Shown: positions 38,701-43,669, counted from the stretch's first letter. The stretch is DNA of 64,000 bases from Dactylosporangium sucinum (GCF_014647515.1 NZ_BMPI01000010.1:172414-236413), one strand, 5' to 3'. The notes: a model not told the origin generated them from the letters alone. Made by a program: numbers and translations.

Positions 38701-41700
38701 GGGGCGTCGGTGTCGGCGAAGGACTCGCACAGGACGTTTGCGTGGGGGTAGATGTACCGGCTGATCCGGGCGGTGATCGGGTCGAGCTCGATGCCGGTCA
38801 GCCGTACCGCGTCACGTTCGGGGGCAGCGCCGAGGAAGACTCCCGACCCGGATCCGGCGTCCAGGACCTCTCCGCCGTCGAATCCGAAGGCGTCGACGCC
38901 GTCCCACATCGCCTGGGCCAGGGCCCGCGGGGTGTAGTGGGCGGACAGGGTGGCGCGGGTGGCCGCCTTCCACTCAAACGGGTCCAGCAGGTCGCGTAGC
39001 TCGTTGCGGATCTGGGAGTACTCCTCCCACCGCATCAGGTCCTGTGCGTAGCGTCCTTCACGGTCACCACCCTGGCGGTAGGTGGGATTCTTCTCGTCTG
39101 GCTGTTCGAGGAAGACGATCGACATCGAGCCCCACCCTGACCAGCGGGCCAGAATGCGCTGCTCGTCGTTGGTGGCGCGGCGCCGTTCCGCCTCGAGACG
39201 GCGTAGGACCTTGATGGCCTCGAGGTTCGCCGCCGACCGGGCCAGCGGGCCTCGGGGGGTGTCGGCTGGGTCCGGCCGGAACCGGCCTAGAGGTTGTTCA
39301 CGTCCCGCCTGATCGCGTCCAGCTCGTCCTGGATCGGGCTCGCCGGACTCGGCGGCGTCGGCGGGTTCTCGTCCTCCTCCGGCTCCGGGAGCAGTTCCGC
39401 CATCACCTGCTGCTCGGCGCTGGCCCGGATCTGCTCCATCTGGCCCACCCGCGCGGAGTAGTCCGTCTCCGGCTCGAGCGTCTCCTCCAGCGCCTCCTGC
39501 GCCGCGATCACCGCGTTCTGCAACTCCCGGCCCTTCCGCGCGAAGAATGCCTCCGGGTCCCGCATCGCCGCCAGCTCCCTGGGACGGAACTGTTCCCAGT
39601 GCCGCCTGGCCCTCAGGCTGTACCGGCTCACCGTCACTGCTGCCCCCTGTCTCGCCGCTGTTGTCGACGCTACCGGCCGCCAGGGCGGCGAGCTGGGCGG
39701 CCACCTCGTTCGGGTCCACCGCGCGGCGGTCGGTGTCGACGCCGGCGGCGGCCATCCGGTCCCGAAGGCCGTTGATGTTGTGCAGGGCCGCACCCATGGC
39801 GGGGATGCGGCTTTTGGCCGCCTTCTGCTCCGGCCGCGGTACCTCTGGGTTGACGGACCGTTCGCGCAGAGCCTGCGTGGCCCGGTCAGCGACCCGGGAC
39901 AACTCGCTGAGCAGCCCTTCCTCGACCATGTACGGGAAGGCCAGCATCGTCTTGCCGGTCAGCGGATTGCGGTGCGGTTCCCGGGTCGGCACCTTCTGCA
40001 GGATCGTCCACAGGCGGCGCCACTCGGCAGTGCCGTCCTCGCCGGATCGCGGCCGAAGCCACGCGACCAGCTCATCCCGGGCACCTACCGGCAGCAACGC
40101 TTGCCGAGGCTTTCCCCAGGTCCGCTGGGGAAAGGTGTTGGGGTTCTCGTCGTAGTGCCGCACCAGAGCGGCAACCGCTGCAGACTGGGACAGGAACACG
40201 CCCAACTTCTCGATGGTGTAGCCGAGCTGGGCTTCGACACCTCGCCGGTCAGCCGGAGTCCTGACGTGGCCATACACGTCCGGCATCCCGTCGATACTCA
40301 CCGCCCGTCCGTACGCGCCGTCGCGCGTGCCGACCTCCGCGCGAGCCAACTCGTTGGGGTACTTGTCGCTCTCGCGGCGTTCGATCTCGGCGTCGACGGC
40401 CCTCGACCTTGCCCGCCGGGCGGCCGTGACGTCGGCGCGGTCGGACAACGCGGACTCCTCCTTCAACCCGGCCAGCTCGACCCTCTCCGCAGCCAGCTCC
40501 TCAACGGTCATGCCAGCAACGTCGGGCCGCCGTTCGTAGTGGCGAATCCGGCGGACCGCTTTCTCAGTGCGCAAGTCCTCGCGGTGCTGCTTTACCGCGT
40601 CGTGCAGCTCATGACCGGAGGACATGCGAACCCACAGCTGGTAGGCCTGCTCGTGCACCGCGTCCAGCGTCTCGTCGTCCAGATCCTGTGGCGCCGGCCC
40701 AGCCAGCACGGTGCGGGCCTCGCGCCCCTGCCGCTCTGCCACGACGGCGCCGCGGCGGGCCTTCACGGTCCGGTCGCCGTCGCTTCCAGTCGTGAAGGCA
40801 CCGAACACGAACGACCCGGTCAGCCACCGGTGCTCGGCGGTCAGCTCCTCGTCGCTCATGTCGGTCACGTCCGGCGCGGCGGTGATACGTCGCAACACGC
40901 GGTCCTCGCGCTCGGCCTTCAGCACCGCAGCACGTTCAGCAGCCGCCTCGTTGCGATACAGTTCGTAGCCGACCCGGGCGTCCTCCCTGCTGATCGCCTC
41001 GGACAGCTCCGAGTCGCTCAACGACTGCGGATCTGGTGCGGCCTCCGGCTGCGGGGCGCTGACCGCTTCCTGTGCTGCGGTCGGCACGTTGGCGCGGTCG
41101 ACGCCGGCATTGCGAACCACGACCATTCGGCCCTGCCGGGCGAACTCCGCAAGCAGGCGCCCGAAGTTCGCCTCAACCGTCTCCGGCTTCCACTTCCGGC
41201 CACTGACCCACGCCTGCTTCTCACCGGACCACATGAAGTGCGCGACGCCCTTGCACGCCCGGTAGTCGGAGGTATTCCCCTTGAGCGCGCCGTAGACCTC
41301 CACGATGTAGCCGGCTTGTGCGGTCTGGTCCTGTGCAATCTCTACCCGGACCCGGTCCTGCTGTTGTACGGGCAGGCGGGCAGTTCGGTGCTGACGGGCC
41401 GCGAGCTGCGCCCAGTCGGTGGTGCCGTACCCAGCGGCGGGAATACGGACCCCGTCCACCACGCCAGCGGTGATGCCGGTGCCGAGGCGCTGCCCCGTCG
41501 CCACGGGTGCATTGTCCGGGCCGTATACCGTGATCTGCCGGTCGGTGCGCGTGACGTGATAGCCGTCGACGCCGTCGACCGGCGTGGCGTCGCCCGGGAT
41601 TGCCTGGCTGGCCGATGTTTCGGCGGTCGTGTGCTGGGTCGGATCCGCCTCGGCAGCCCGGTTCAGCGCTGCGCCGGGCGGCCCTCCGTCGTCCGCTGAG

Positions 41701-41894
41701 TTCTCCGGCGGTGAGGTGGCCGAGGGCGGGGCCGTCGCAGCGGGGGCTGCAGCACTGTCGGTGGGCACGGCGGCGGCTTGCCCCGCTGGAGCCGGTCCGG
41801 GCGTTCGATCGTCACGGTCGTCATTTCCGGTGCGTCCGGGCCCGGCCGCCCACAGGCTGCCCAATATTGTCTGGTTCGGATCGTGCCGAGACAT
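20658..41894 (-). CDS. Giant 7078-codon methylase / SF2 helicase / UvrD helicase frame
   Basis: One uninterrupted frame from ATG 41894 (GGGAGAAAG upstream). Visible modules: 1-750, an alpha-helical accessory region; 753-870, a Gly/Ala/Asp-rich stretch overlying a gene in another frame; ~950-1180, an N6-adenine-methylase-like domain (motif I DAGSGSG, motif IV GNVPF at 1074-1078); ~1690-2290, an SF2/SNF2-type helicase (K1715 in VGLGKT, DELH 1873-1876, QRDGRIQRYG ~2220); ~4330-4800, a UvrD/PcrA-like SF1 helicase (K4354 in GTGKT, DEAQD 4531-4535, YVAVTRAQ ~4786). Between and after lie disordered Ala/Pro linkers, ACTCC motifs and duplicated blocks. Methylase-helicase proteins on phages and plasmids (DarB type) protect transferred DNA from restriction; that role is inferred. 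Whether one polypeptide is made is uncertain. Confidence 0.72.
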   Translation of the reverse strand: MSRHDPNQTILGSLWAAGPGRTGNDDRDDRTPGPAPAGQAAAVPTDSAAAPAATAPPSATSPPENSADDGGPPGAALNRAAEADPTQHTTAETSASQAIPGDATPVDGVDGYHVTRTDRQITVYGPDNAPVATGQRLGTGITAGVVDGVRIPAAGYGTTDWAQLAARQHRTARLPVQQQDRVRVEIAQDQTAQAGYIVEVYGALKGNTSDYRACKGVAHFMWSGEKQAWVSGRKWKPETVEANFGRLLAEFARQGRMVVVRNAGVDRANVPTAAQEAVSAPQPEAAPDPQSLSDSELSEAISREDARVGYELYRNEAAAERAAVLKAEREDRVLRRITAAPDVTDMSDEELTAEHRWLTGSFVFGAFTTGSDGDRTVKARRGAVVAERQGREARTVLAGPAPQDLDDETLDAVHEQAYQLWVRMSSGHELHDAVKQHREDLRTEKAVRRIRHYERRPDVAGMTVEELAAERVELAGLKEESALSDRADVTAARRARSRAVDAEIERRESDKYPNELARAEVGTRDGAYGRAVSIDGMPDVYGHVRTPADRRGVEAQLGYTIEKLGVFLSQSAAVAALVRHYDENPNTFPQRTWGKPRQALLPVGARDELVAWLRPRSGEDGTAEWRRLWTILQKVPTREPHRNPLTGKTMLAFPYMVEEGLLSELSRVADRATQALRERSVNPEVPRPEQKAAKSRIPAMGAALHNINGLRDRMAAAGVDTDRRAVDPNEVAAQLAALAAGSVDNSGETGGSSDGEPVQPEGQAALGTVPSQGAGGDAGPGGILRAEGPGVAERGDRGAGGAGGDARAGDGLLRAGGPDGADPGQRRAAGDGGTAPGAGGGREPADAAESGEPDPGRAGRDQAGREQPLGRFRPDPADTPRGPLARSAANLEAIKVLRRLEAERRRATNDEQRILARWSGWGSMSIVFLEQPDEKNPTYRQGGDREGRYAQDLMRWEEYSQIRNELRDLLDPFEWKAATRATLSAHYTPRALAQAMWDGVDAFGFDGGEVLDAGSGSGVFLGAAPERDAVRLTGIELDPITARISRYIYPHANVLCESFADTDAPAGAFDAAIGNVPFAQVPFTERRYGATGHSLHNGFLIKELALVREGGLVMAITSRWTLDGEDDAARRQMARYGDLLAAYRLPAGVFAETAGTDVVVDVLVFHHRPEGQEPADQAWLDAPKRDLNGSTHTISAYFTAHPEHVLGALTTTPGPFGPTVTVKGDPVRAVEDLRAALRRTAEQANAAGRGYQPHPAGGGRKPLNLQTARDKHANDYTGRLYVGDDGRIWQHINGADPVEAVPADGNTAQLLALMRLRDVAAELKELDRTGDEPDRADGLRARLRQLHAAYVEAHGPLSRPRQTRMAAAASVRDQARAEGREVREDERTPTAWGWFREDPDAAKVLALESWNRKRDVPVLSEVLTRRPGALAGGLQRTGDPKVALTAVMAATGRVDLMRIAELLGTDPDDARQRLGNEIFDNPATGKLEHAGTYLSGAVRRKLDEARAAAATNPAYAVNVAALETVQPREKRIGQFTPQLGAHWIPAALVQGFLREYLADHTLRVDHDDRYGWSLYAGKVPDAINAVKGTGRRTALHIARAVLGHGSLTVTDAVAQGDKIVHVVDEDASRAARHKADAMRSAFEEYLTADSTRVKVLTDAYNRIMNGHVVRNYDGLAPSLAGFTDKRTPHPWQLAGAARMQFERGVILAHDVGLGKTTTMIMGTQALKASGQIRKPFAVVQKHLAKQWLDEAEFLYPNADICLITSDMLAGAERRRTLEWLRANSPDLTIFTEEAFTSVKMSPEYQEWYEFQEVDNLREQIFRERGVPDSGLARRRLEQRLANLEARLRRNAAPMRTPGELYWEDLGFDYATIDELHRFEGVEFRSKEAGGSDTVQRAVNLHQVLTYMHRQAAAQGGKPTVTGGTGTPLTNSIAGQYKLLAQISPWVLEAYGVAGPDLWAETFGQKVQRIEMAPDGSGLKVVERFSRFVNKSAMKTMWGLTVDTKTADDVGIKRPKVAGGGPQLLLSEPIADQKARFKKLIARGAAIHAGAVTRDEDNMLAVANEGDAIACSPRFVDPDAPIGPKFDDVADWFADRYHANKHRVYAVSTSDPTPHPVPGPLLIGFLNKGTPGGNNKGNFNAYAVLRDMCIARGVPAEKIAFVQDHNHNPEKLAELFRQCREGEVAILLGSTGTLGTGANIQNRALALAHIDLDWTPANIMQRDGRIQRYGNQHDEVEIAIFALRGSMDSWRVGILASKAEGLRDIQRPDVRDDDSNTVLEIDEADWDFETMQAEIGGNPYMGQLMKARMHLAGLESDRRNHAADRLRQVELLGRKEREAADIRQAIARRDEVLSLITSVRGDDFTIQIDATTYGQRQNAGAALRHAATATLMQHRAPGISPWQVIGRFGGLPFGVRPEMTEQGQLQARIGFPDLRHSDPVYTVKDLTSEKVGSTMLSRLATALENAQQHQELDRARLPGLLEEIALLTQQQAAADFGERIEHARRRVELLDDVVAAIAERDKLPELSAEDLDPAMYPTPQRRQQAVAQRVKDRQPMQAVIDQAVDRFETFDRDHPAPQVSDTAVEPAPSTADDQEGDRGRPDTVETISTGVSVADTPGAGEPAAADVNAGPGQPEPTAPTTVQRDAADASVSAAHLAAPPPSTPPDLAPTPDPAVLPALPAEFEPVAAVVEELLVAACGDGPLLLAARTNELDDFATFAGARIADSIAKSANRGGADQELTDFRRLYLGSATSNEALNTYLIAQVSAYANTPAALSADTPVPDLWTITHPYAPDSRNRTSLITASGVAFLVREDGRDPQTMRIDRDGQRTTVRWVDDRSTAYTAEPAELPWRGWLPMEAATLDLGKGPLWHVQPDRDGKGFLWRQGDVRDVLLQAQRDGSPVAVTDWGIATVYGGGPVVFIRDGAAIPDVPDVPPAELEPATHSEPGMPASLQPFDPAAVGFERHRASVTQGEVSVSYRGELLGRFGDDIQLCTDNSHNHGGGSCFGGFHGRGDRYWVEAAAAIVAQRQTVAGAPAEAEDQAADEFVSGPWAVNAPPTDAAAPASDANQDETRRAESDVPAGEPAPGPWIIRGPLPPVSAVPVCDVGREDLPRDHMWWLVALNDPGDPDDRHAACATHTGVDPVPFIPPVTRNAYGDAVTAQLEMAVEREAHEAERDRGAGLPLDIRPGRSGGGNGLPTPRADTVKTTTGEPVSDTAAQLSAGAAAQPTDAAAPQVPAPGPDKRHPAELVACTCCQPAGRDGESSAVATDAGKPPRGRFQFEAGSTLGVVAGRRWLKVVTITDGAPASALAFVDPKTGEWYAAASWSSPNMSHAINTGDRTWLAARLPYLAPSAAVGDDTSPAEAATPAVPASAAAAEPDSPAGDIVQSLPTAPAEIASAGRDDSSVSPAVSAPELGVDRSAAHATAPALAEPGRDDASADAPQASNLMPVTNSTPVYDTLLATDVPGAVRNKSMRRLIEQMEAHGWELTGQDQLVSLTDWKAPDGRELRIQFIGGKQPVIYDGPGFRSRTLTFKAATAHVVTPAPLEEVGRPSVRGAMKRLGLPEIDPYSHDPYLTPLKDAERDLHPGPHSGKEAKALPDVTASLRKAARRNRENAAKADELFGYGSARDQRSEMWEQRAAEFEQVADELETMAVQRMAYEAERDRNAGLPLDIRPGRSGGGNRITTPRAGTTDAETHSTAPADDANPASDQRLETATAEPQDRTVSAADAMVRIGPLIRAGDSPSIYLLLANTTRADVDLDEDLSAKTAADVAVVIAQKMRALVETTKGALSEERLTELERLHGLVDLPGCAPEVFAGIDPNNMSPRPLPTPLDMSTTQRDAAIVDGGHTLCTWHPEVAGREPERPCEGNLQLVLWHDSTDFGAPYIYVCQAHGPVGGRRIELPPDHPLVVWDRIRGSVRKEPWDRPPSPRYGRITAAEHAAHGLPLNAPAVEVRRAESFEPRMSVDPRAEGIDTRVAYRWALPYLRAYANFVDPSQADDIDLAALPFRVAAPPRLELQQQAIADVVDLTLWPDEQSDAVRRVDGARGREPAPDGADQLRLMPDSAVAEQSTAHLAAGTRPPTRHLPAELAGIEIDQEVITADGQHSVSRRVSRSGLTVHVDARHPQVGMLPRGRITLLPPQDGNSTAPRWEVIDYDSNPLDMFTGPYVAAERQLLAATAALDELMSPEELAEMADEATDDTISETTEDTTRAVAEDAMAGRVADAAPTDAEPAPVSTVAKPTAQLVAADGIRLEVGRGVAVKGTTGGSDEAELRELLKLHGFKYNKDSNNNVVWRYRGGTAGRAAAIAAAQEWLDKQKTPGKFPPTPQQQKIIDAYLAGQDIVVQALAGTGKTSTLQMLAAARPELRVAYIAFNASIAAEAAKKFPRNVTARTSHGFARVALMSTELRAKVEQASPGNRWPNDVARILQIRDWHHGDEVIEAETQAGLVIATIKTFRESDADTIGDEHLPERLREPGMAALAGPTLEYARHAWADITDPVGELKFEFDDYLKIWALGNPRLPYDVIFFDEAQDINPVLRKVIQDQPVQTVVVGDSNQSIYTFRGAIDALKRWPADVTLPLTQSWRFGPSIAEAGNVFLNLLKSPHLLTGNPGMTSSIGPVDAPDAVVTRTNAGAVAAVFEAFAEGKKVALVGGGGAIRDLAKAAKELQNGSRTKHPELSAFRDWEAVQNFVEDEDNNAQSLRVFVRLIDRHGPDELIQMAEDLVPEEATKPDGTPAWDSIVSTAHRSKGREWPNVRLGDDFPQPEADLKGKVRLPDPEELRLLYVAVTRAQKNLDPGSATAYLDLPAESLQVAGLSRAAAQPQPEPADLVEVARTTDAAVPQADMTQTRLSIDSQLKQAANLLDLPIDVSTVNGALAYAIAGQRMSPGEASDYLLEGGIKGALGRAETLVHPDRLAERAQAATTGPDPAAPPAANIGTTRAAPAAVQPGAVAAGIDPGPFTRLELAKIRAAVQDHAATYYGQRGALRLSESDAARYVSEGHLDDLARTYGLSAVWDAVAATIAQDPTVLTHDPKPVRAALDAASETASNEIRQLLDAEDYEGALHHLDAAELDNPNYQVDGRRSWNDIRTIIQTHANGGVAPRRGGVLGVLDELFTALYDTPGVPPAERERLGGITVRMRSNVERGYNSDEQVRAILEGLVVEHADTPVLAALLDRAARQAHGEPEPAPETAPDPAPGIASLPHDTLSTPQGDEGLRQADATRDETAGPAVANPIQAAAQPDPRQDGQPVAGEAPVKPDAAEAIAATASVDDAVGASVASGGGPVNNYPPVHARSPFGLGARVQLHGYAGYPPGPRRDGWRGTVVGGFGTNALWVHTDAGFDAVEEWSHLTPEGVQEQSAVACTCCNGDPAINARHQAAAQPAPPDTRGATADPQPAVVEPHQASAMPVPATAGVPVESEAANASATVGPDPGEQLVAGLGAPATELDTNPEPETLPLPVGGWGQQGPEAVRAEDSADRGPSASPAYESRLGRLLQLADAAAPRLAAVEVTYVVDGAYARVDGTLPDGSATSIAGYVLDVRDVVQNYQGWTASACTVVTLGEDPNMLDGVAIAVASDQSVTILQPPDDMPPGAPAPWRRPDSHELVVAALAELGLALQEARDHLGRPAWRIPGVDRVFAGTDPSDRMAGFLLSPSSGGGRPRPLLHQRHIDEAIAEGRWRGHLEVRPMPLRQVRAGAYGELIGLVNGEERTVEGEFDYWWSRSHGAVRSDTVNVCVWVTDYSPSAELHRKRVVSVEVPATGATFTVIDRHTTDKRARDDGQYQVAAADRSMHDSTQNGALEPMLHQGQLPQPERTDARGETFPAAERQTGPTTDTRLRSSEAVDGEGAADEQLFLFGGQEAAASGDSWDAGRAEDPGGRGPSTNAVYEARLARLLELAANAPQLATVEVAQVADGAYARVDGILPDGSAVTIAGYVIDMADVPQDYEGWTPSACAFVTLAEDPNALDGVAIAVPSEHSVTILQPTSDMPPGAPAPWRRPDSHEYVVATLAELGLVLQEHRDHLGRPAWRIPGNNEPFTGANAIEQVANSLMSGSQGAFGRRRPLLHQRHIDEAIAEGRWRGHLEFGPMPLHQVREGAWGTITGLVDGEERTVEGELFYWWSRSHGAVRSDTVNVQVWVAAPDGPPAYGKRVVTVEVPATGVTFTVIDRHASDTRVRDEGHGLDEGHGLDEGHGLAAAAESSMNSAHRDAVEPVLLQERSPQSDPHTRAEAATSPAAERQNGLTTESRPRSGKAVDDEGAADEQLLLFARQETAASADNAASTARDEAAGSTDGLATAQQGPTAAVADSSNPLQQAGAISAAASQSAVVDDEDNLDDTDDDFDDDRPRAKAKRPPKPETKKVRLDHLLPGDIVAPRSPGDESYVAGGMFVYDALSRGGDEQRVFQSRNVWGATGEFDEGLRLTASRNDDPNDLPTYKVLRRSEIEPLSEGQARRYAIEYPNEARSHQYTMQSAQRAIDALQERLAGADDSERSGLESALAGATTYRARQEGILRAFAAVKDEARALELPTVDADPPQDLTQNDAAPTAEHEPETPQLAEAGPEHDRAPDEEPHQQVLEAGHVSDPAASAAPATPTATEPSQHDGAAAGEDLDASAPAGAAGGLTDEERVERHPQRIREARRCARAAYQHFRAGNRDEALRLIDEGQRVAPEYRPSNNTWADLRALVQVPGGPQPASPTAAVQVNTAAASKAAKWAPKHTALGELQRRARAFEQLRNSVDRTRPGMALRLPGSKDRHVETAEAVSLFSRMIDQVEQAGTVPAALSWNGVPIAVDGAVGRLRITVGAGDAQIPIPLRDAWPAERDRGALLLKIVAYLDSAGQRAAQIRDWIDAHPTREQASTDGAAVPSTGVDGATAGPSIAARSEIDDLVRHASALERISALIDPARGMILHRDGQPGQAVDIPTAIALFSLMINRVEQAGTVPAALSWHGVPITVDATDGPDRRLRITVGTGVAQVDIPLREHWPAPAERALILRKITEYIDGAGDHAARLRQRAAGLSATPGPAATRTGPGGARPGRGVEQAFTARPRPSTNGGDGVRPTPGSTRPAGSWSTTRQR
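21048..21575 (-). repeat. C-terminal domain duplication in the giant ORF (489-bp period)
   Basis: A 39-bp block is identical at 21048-21086 and 21537-21575. It encodes VEQAGTVPAALSW inside two ~125-residue copies that also share a PIxVD...RLRITVGxGxAQ core and an [LI]K-I-xxY[LI]D end. The period is 489 bp (163 codons). Confidence 0.85.
23307..23360 (-). repeat. 18-bp tandem repeat x3 in the giant ORF
   Basis: caggccgtggccctcgtc is repeated three times without change, encoding (Gly-Leu-Asp-Glu-Gly-His)x3 after the second duplicated module. Perfect identity implies recent slippage. Confidence 0.92.
23360..25430 (-). repeat. Duplicated ~290-residue module in the giant ORF (1200-bp period)
   Basis: Two homologous blocks start at 25430 (residue ~5489) and 24230 (~5889), exactly 1200 bp apart. 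Shared landmarks include GAYARVDG, DMPPGAPAPWRRPDSHE, DHLGRPAWRIPG, PLLHQRHIDEAIAEGRWRGH and YWWSRSHGAVRSDTVNV. They differ at scattered positions, so the duplication is older than the 18-bp repeat that follows. The fold is not one I recognise. Confidence 0.9.
39287..39637 (-). CDS. Nested 116-residue gene inside the giant ORF, different frame
   Basis: GTG at 39637 with AGGGGG 5 nt upstream opens 116 codons to TAG at 39287. Nearly every third codon base is G or C, as in a real gene of this genome. The product looks genuine: VTVSRYSLRARRHWEQFRP, ELAAMRDPEAFFARKG, then acidic, helical, Pro-ended sequence. It resembles the small proteins (a short basic start, HW-x-x-x-P, then DPExFF) encoded just upstream of plasmid methylase-helicase genes in actinomycetes, from memory. 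In the giant frame the same DNA gives only Gly/Ala/Asp/Pro-rich sequence. Its start would form a GTGA overlap with an upstream TGA if the upstream G-run were one base longer. Confidence 0.75.
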   Translation of the reverse strand: MTVSRYSLRARRHWEQFRPRELAAMRDPEAFFARKGRELQNAVIAAQEALEETLEPETDYSARVGQMEQIRASAEQQVMAELLPEPEEDENPPTPPSPASPIQDELDAIRRDVNNL

Positions 41895-42010
41895 GTGGGA
41901 TCACTTTCTCCCGTGGTGGTGGCCGGAGGCGTTGAGACTCTTGGTGCTCATGGCGGGGCCGGGTGTTCGTGGCGTGGACCGCCAGCGCGGGTGGCCCGCA
42001 GGTGCGGTGG

Positions 42011-43282
42011 TCATTTCCGCCGTCCCGCTTGCAGGGCGGCCGCCGCGACCGGGATCGGCGCGGGATGGGGCCGCGCGCCGGGGTTGAGGGCGGCAAACGG
42101 CGGGAACGCGCGGGCCGCCGACGTGCGCCTCGCCGCGTCCACCACCTCGGCCGGGTCGCCGGAGGCGTGGTCGAACAGCGCCGCCTGCGCCTCGGCTGCC
42201 TCGGCGGCGTCGCGCAACGCGGCGGTGCGTTCCGCGCCGGCGCTGACGCGGGCGGCGAGGTCCGGCGACGGTTCCGGCGGCGCGGCACCGAGTGCGGCGT
42301 CGGCTGCCTCGGTGATGGCCAACGCGGTCTTGATGACGCGTTGACCGCTGGCTCGTACGACGTCTTCCGGGCTGTTCTTGGTCTCCGCGGCCGCGCGTTC
42401 GGCCCATCTGGTGACGTACGCGAACGAGTAGGTCGCTGTGTCCATCCCGTAGTGCGCCGCGACCAGGTAGGCGACGCTCTCGGCCTCGACCTCTTTGGCG
42501 CCCCGGCAGTCGGCCGTCGTGGCCCACCCGAAGTCGGACGGCTCGTGCAGGGCCACGTGGCTCAGCTCATGGATCATGGTTTTGACGGCTTGCGCGTCGT
42601 CGACGTTGTCGCGGATCTTGATCAGCCGGTTGGCGTAGTCGGTGTAGCCGTTGGCGCTGCCGCAGTCACCGCGGGCGACCGTGTAGCCGCGACTCTCGGC
42701 GATGTAGGCGAGCGCATCCCACACGCCATGCGGTGCCTGACCGGTGAGCAGCTGCGGGGCCAGAGTGGCCGCGTTCGGCTTGGTCGGCACCTCGGGCCCT
42801 CCTCCGTCGAGCTGGCTGACGTCGAAGACATGGACCACCCTGAAGCGCAGCCGCGTCGGCTGGTCCACGTCCTCGCCCGCCGTGGCGTCGTGGGTGTCCT
42901 GCTCACCGCCGCGTGCACCGTGGCCGGCGGCGCTGACTCGGTCGCGGTGGTCTGCGGTGGAGGAGGCTCGGACGGTGATCGGGGCCAGGATCGCGATGCC
43001 GGTCTCGCCCTTGCGGACCTGACGGCCGATCTCCTGCCACCGCTGATATCCGGCCACCAACGTCGCGTCCGGCCGCTGCGACCAGATGAGCAGGGTGTTC
43101 CCGAACGAGTAGTCGTGGAAGTTCGCCGCGAAGCTGAGCCATTGGCGCCACTGCTCGCCGTCGGTGAGCTTGCCGACCTCATCGACGATGCGCTGCTGCA
43201 GCACGGCGAGCTTGTCCCGCCGCTCGGCGTCCCATTTCGCGCGCTGTTGCGCGCTGGGCGGCTTGCTACGCCGCGGCGCCAC
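42011..43282 (-). CDS. ArdC-like antirestriction protein (ssDNA-binding + zinc metallopeptidase)
   Basis: 423 residues. The N-terminal ArdC/LtrC-type ssDNA-binding region (GNTLLIWSQRPDAT, VAGYQRWQEIGRQVRKGE..AILAP, ~61-100) is followed by an ImmA/IrrE-like peptidase with HELSH at 238-242 and a downstream VEAESVAYLV glutamate helix. ArdC-type proteins enter recipients with, or are made early from, conjugating DNA and shield it from restriction. An Arg/Ala-rich C-tail is probably disordered. GTG start 43282 lies 1 bp after the upstream stop (TGACGTG). It precedes the giant methylase-helicase frame by 116 bp in the same direction, which fits a joint protection role. Confidence 0.88.
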   Translation of the reverse strand: MAPRRSKPPSAQQRAKWDAERRDKLAVLQQRIVDEVGKLTDGEQWRQWLSFAANFHDYSFGNTLLIWSQRPDATLVAGYQRWQEIGRQVRKGETGIAILAPITVRASSTADHRDRVSAAGHGARGGEQDTHDATAGEDVDQPTRLRFRVVHVFDVSQLDGGGPEVPTKPNAATLAPQLLTGQAPHGVWDALAYIAESRGYTVARGDCGSANGYTDYANRLIKIRDNVDDAQAVKTMIHELSHVALHEPSDFGWATTADCRGAKEVEAESVAYLVAAHYGMDTATYSFAYVTRWAERAAAETKNSPEDVVRASGQRVIKTALAITEAADAALGAAPPEPSPDLAARVSAGAERTAALRDAAEAAEAQAALFDHASGDPAEVVDAARRTSAARAFPPFAALNPGARPHPAPIPVAAAALQAGRRK

Positions 43283-43283
43283 G

Positions 43284-43610
43284 TCAGTTCACGCCTTCGA
43301 GGGGCACTCCGACGCGGGCGGCGAGCCGTCGAATGATCAGCTGCTGCTGGTCGAGCTGCCTGCGGTGGGCTTCGACAACGGTGGTCAGGTCGTCGATCTG
43401 GTCCTGCAGCGCCGCGATCACCGCATCGCGGTCCATCCGCGGTGGCTGCATCAGCGCGCCACCCACCGGATGGCGGCTGCCGGGGTCCGGCCGGTGAGTC
43501 GGCGTCGAGCCGACCGGGGCCGTGGCGGCCGGGTCGGGCGGGGACAGCCGGTGCGCACCTGCCCCTGGGGATGGTGCATCAGCTTGCCGGTCGTTCAGGT
43601 CGGGCATGGC
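43284..43610 (-). CDS. Small coiled-coil protein of unknown function
   Basis: 108 residues from ATG 43610 with GAGGGA upstream. The first ~55 residues are Pro/Asp/Ala-rich and disordered. The C-terminal half is a predicted coiled coil (DAVIAALQDQIDDLTTVVEA, then HRRQLDQQQLIIRRLAARVG). Its stop lies 1 bp before the ArdC-like start, so the two are probably co-translated. Confidence 0.7.
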   Translation of the reverse strand, partial: AMPDLNDRQADAPSPGAGAHRLSPPDPAATAPVGSTPTHRPDPGSRHPVGGALMQPPRMDRDAVIAALQDQIDDLTTVVEAHRRQLDQQQLIIRRLAARVGVPLEGVN

Positions 43611-43669
43611 AGTCACTCCCTCAGGTGGCGGGCGGCGGACACAGACCGCTTTCGCGGACTGCGGCGTCC

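Noticed and set aside
20658..41894. Giant NRPS/PKS or adhesin
   Set aside because: No condensation, ketosynthase, carrier or signal sequences; the visible motifs are methylase and helicase.
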